DNA from: Actinomycetales bacterium
GTDB taxonomy: Bacteria > Actinomycetota > Actinomycetes > Actinomycetales > JAHECE01
DNA: 5,729 nucleotides
NCBI GenBank assembly: GCA_024641895.1
Contig: JAHECE010000169.1
Span: 1-5,729 of the forward strand
Direction of reading: 5' to 3'
The notes beneath the pieces were generated by a model. It worked only from the letters and a program-made list of their open reading frames with translations. It searched no databases and was not told the DNA's origin. A program made the position numbers and the translations under genes. The number at the start of each line of letters is the position of its first letter. The stretch's first letter is position 1. Shown here one piece after another: positions 5,623 to 5,729 of this stretch.

Positions 5623-5729
5623 GTGCTCGATGTGCTGGTTGCCCTCGCGCCCCCGGTGGGGGTCGGGCTTCTCTTCTTCGTTGCGATACGCGCGTTGATC
5701 CATGCGGACCGACGTGAACGGGCGGCACT
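5623..5729 (+). CDS. Small single-pass membrane protein of unknown function, 5' part
   Basis: Thirty-five codons are visible before the right edge. The product begins MLDVLVALAPPVGVG, continues with a hydrophobic stretch LLFFVAIRALI, and then turns strongly charged (HADRRERAA). This reads as one membrane segment over about residues 2-25, with a basic cytoplasmic side following it by the positive-inside rule. I recall similar small hydrophobic proteins with an APPVGVG-like start and a basic DRxER stretch downstream of lysS in actinobacteria, often before lsr2 and clpC, but I cannot check that here. The function is unknown. The GTG start is chosen because it continues an open frame with membrane-protein character and sits at the predicted start site of the TAGTAT promoter. 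The ATG at 5615 is in another frame and yields no such protein. Confidence 0.7.
   Translation, partial: MLDVLVALAPPVGVGLLFFVAIRALIHADRRERAA

Overview
This window looks like ordinary chromosomal DNA from a high-GC actinobacterium. The reasons are very strong G/C at codon third positions, long spurious antisense reading frames, GTG starts, four-base gene overlaps, likely leaderless promoters, and proteins that read most like those of Mycobacterium, Streptomyces and the Micrococcales. A Micrococcales-type host (for example a Cellulomonas relative) is my best guess, but this is inferred from remembered gene order and not from a search.

Layout, all on the + strand: 2-3853 is a tightly packed cofactor operon, panC (5' end outside the window), panD, nadB, nadC. 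Each gene overlaps the next by exactly four bases (ATGA, GTGA, ATGA), so the four are probably co-transcribed and translationally coupled. A 225-base non-coding gap follows, opening with a GC-rich compound inverted repeat at 3869-3926 that may end or attenuate the operon. At 4066-4071 lies a good -10 box (TAGGAT), seven bases before the GTG of lysS (4079-5581, class II lysyl-tRNA synthetase). A second -10 box (TAGTAT, 5611-5616) sits six bases before the GTG of a small single-pass membrane protein that runs off the right edge.

How the genes work together: PanD decarboxylates L-aspartate to beta-alanine, and PanC joins beta-alanine to pantoate to give pantothenate, the CoA precursor. NadB oxidises L-aspartate to iminoaspartate, and NadC turns the later intermediate quinolinate into nicotinate mononucleotide for NAD. 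The operon therefore ties two aspartate-consuming cofactor pathways together. nadA, which acts between NadB and NadC, is not in the window. lysS is a housekeeping translation gene with its own promoter.

I found no mobile element, CRISPR array, tRNA or rRNA, and no convincing undescribed system. The points most worth a second look are a Lys in place of the usual active-site His in NadC, the absence of coaX between nadC and lysS, the paired leaderless promoters, the long PanD C-terminal tail, and looser wobble-base choice in lysS and at the 3' end of panC.
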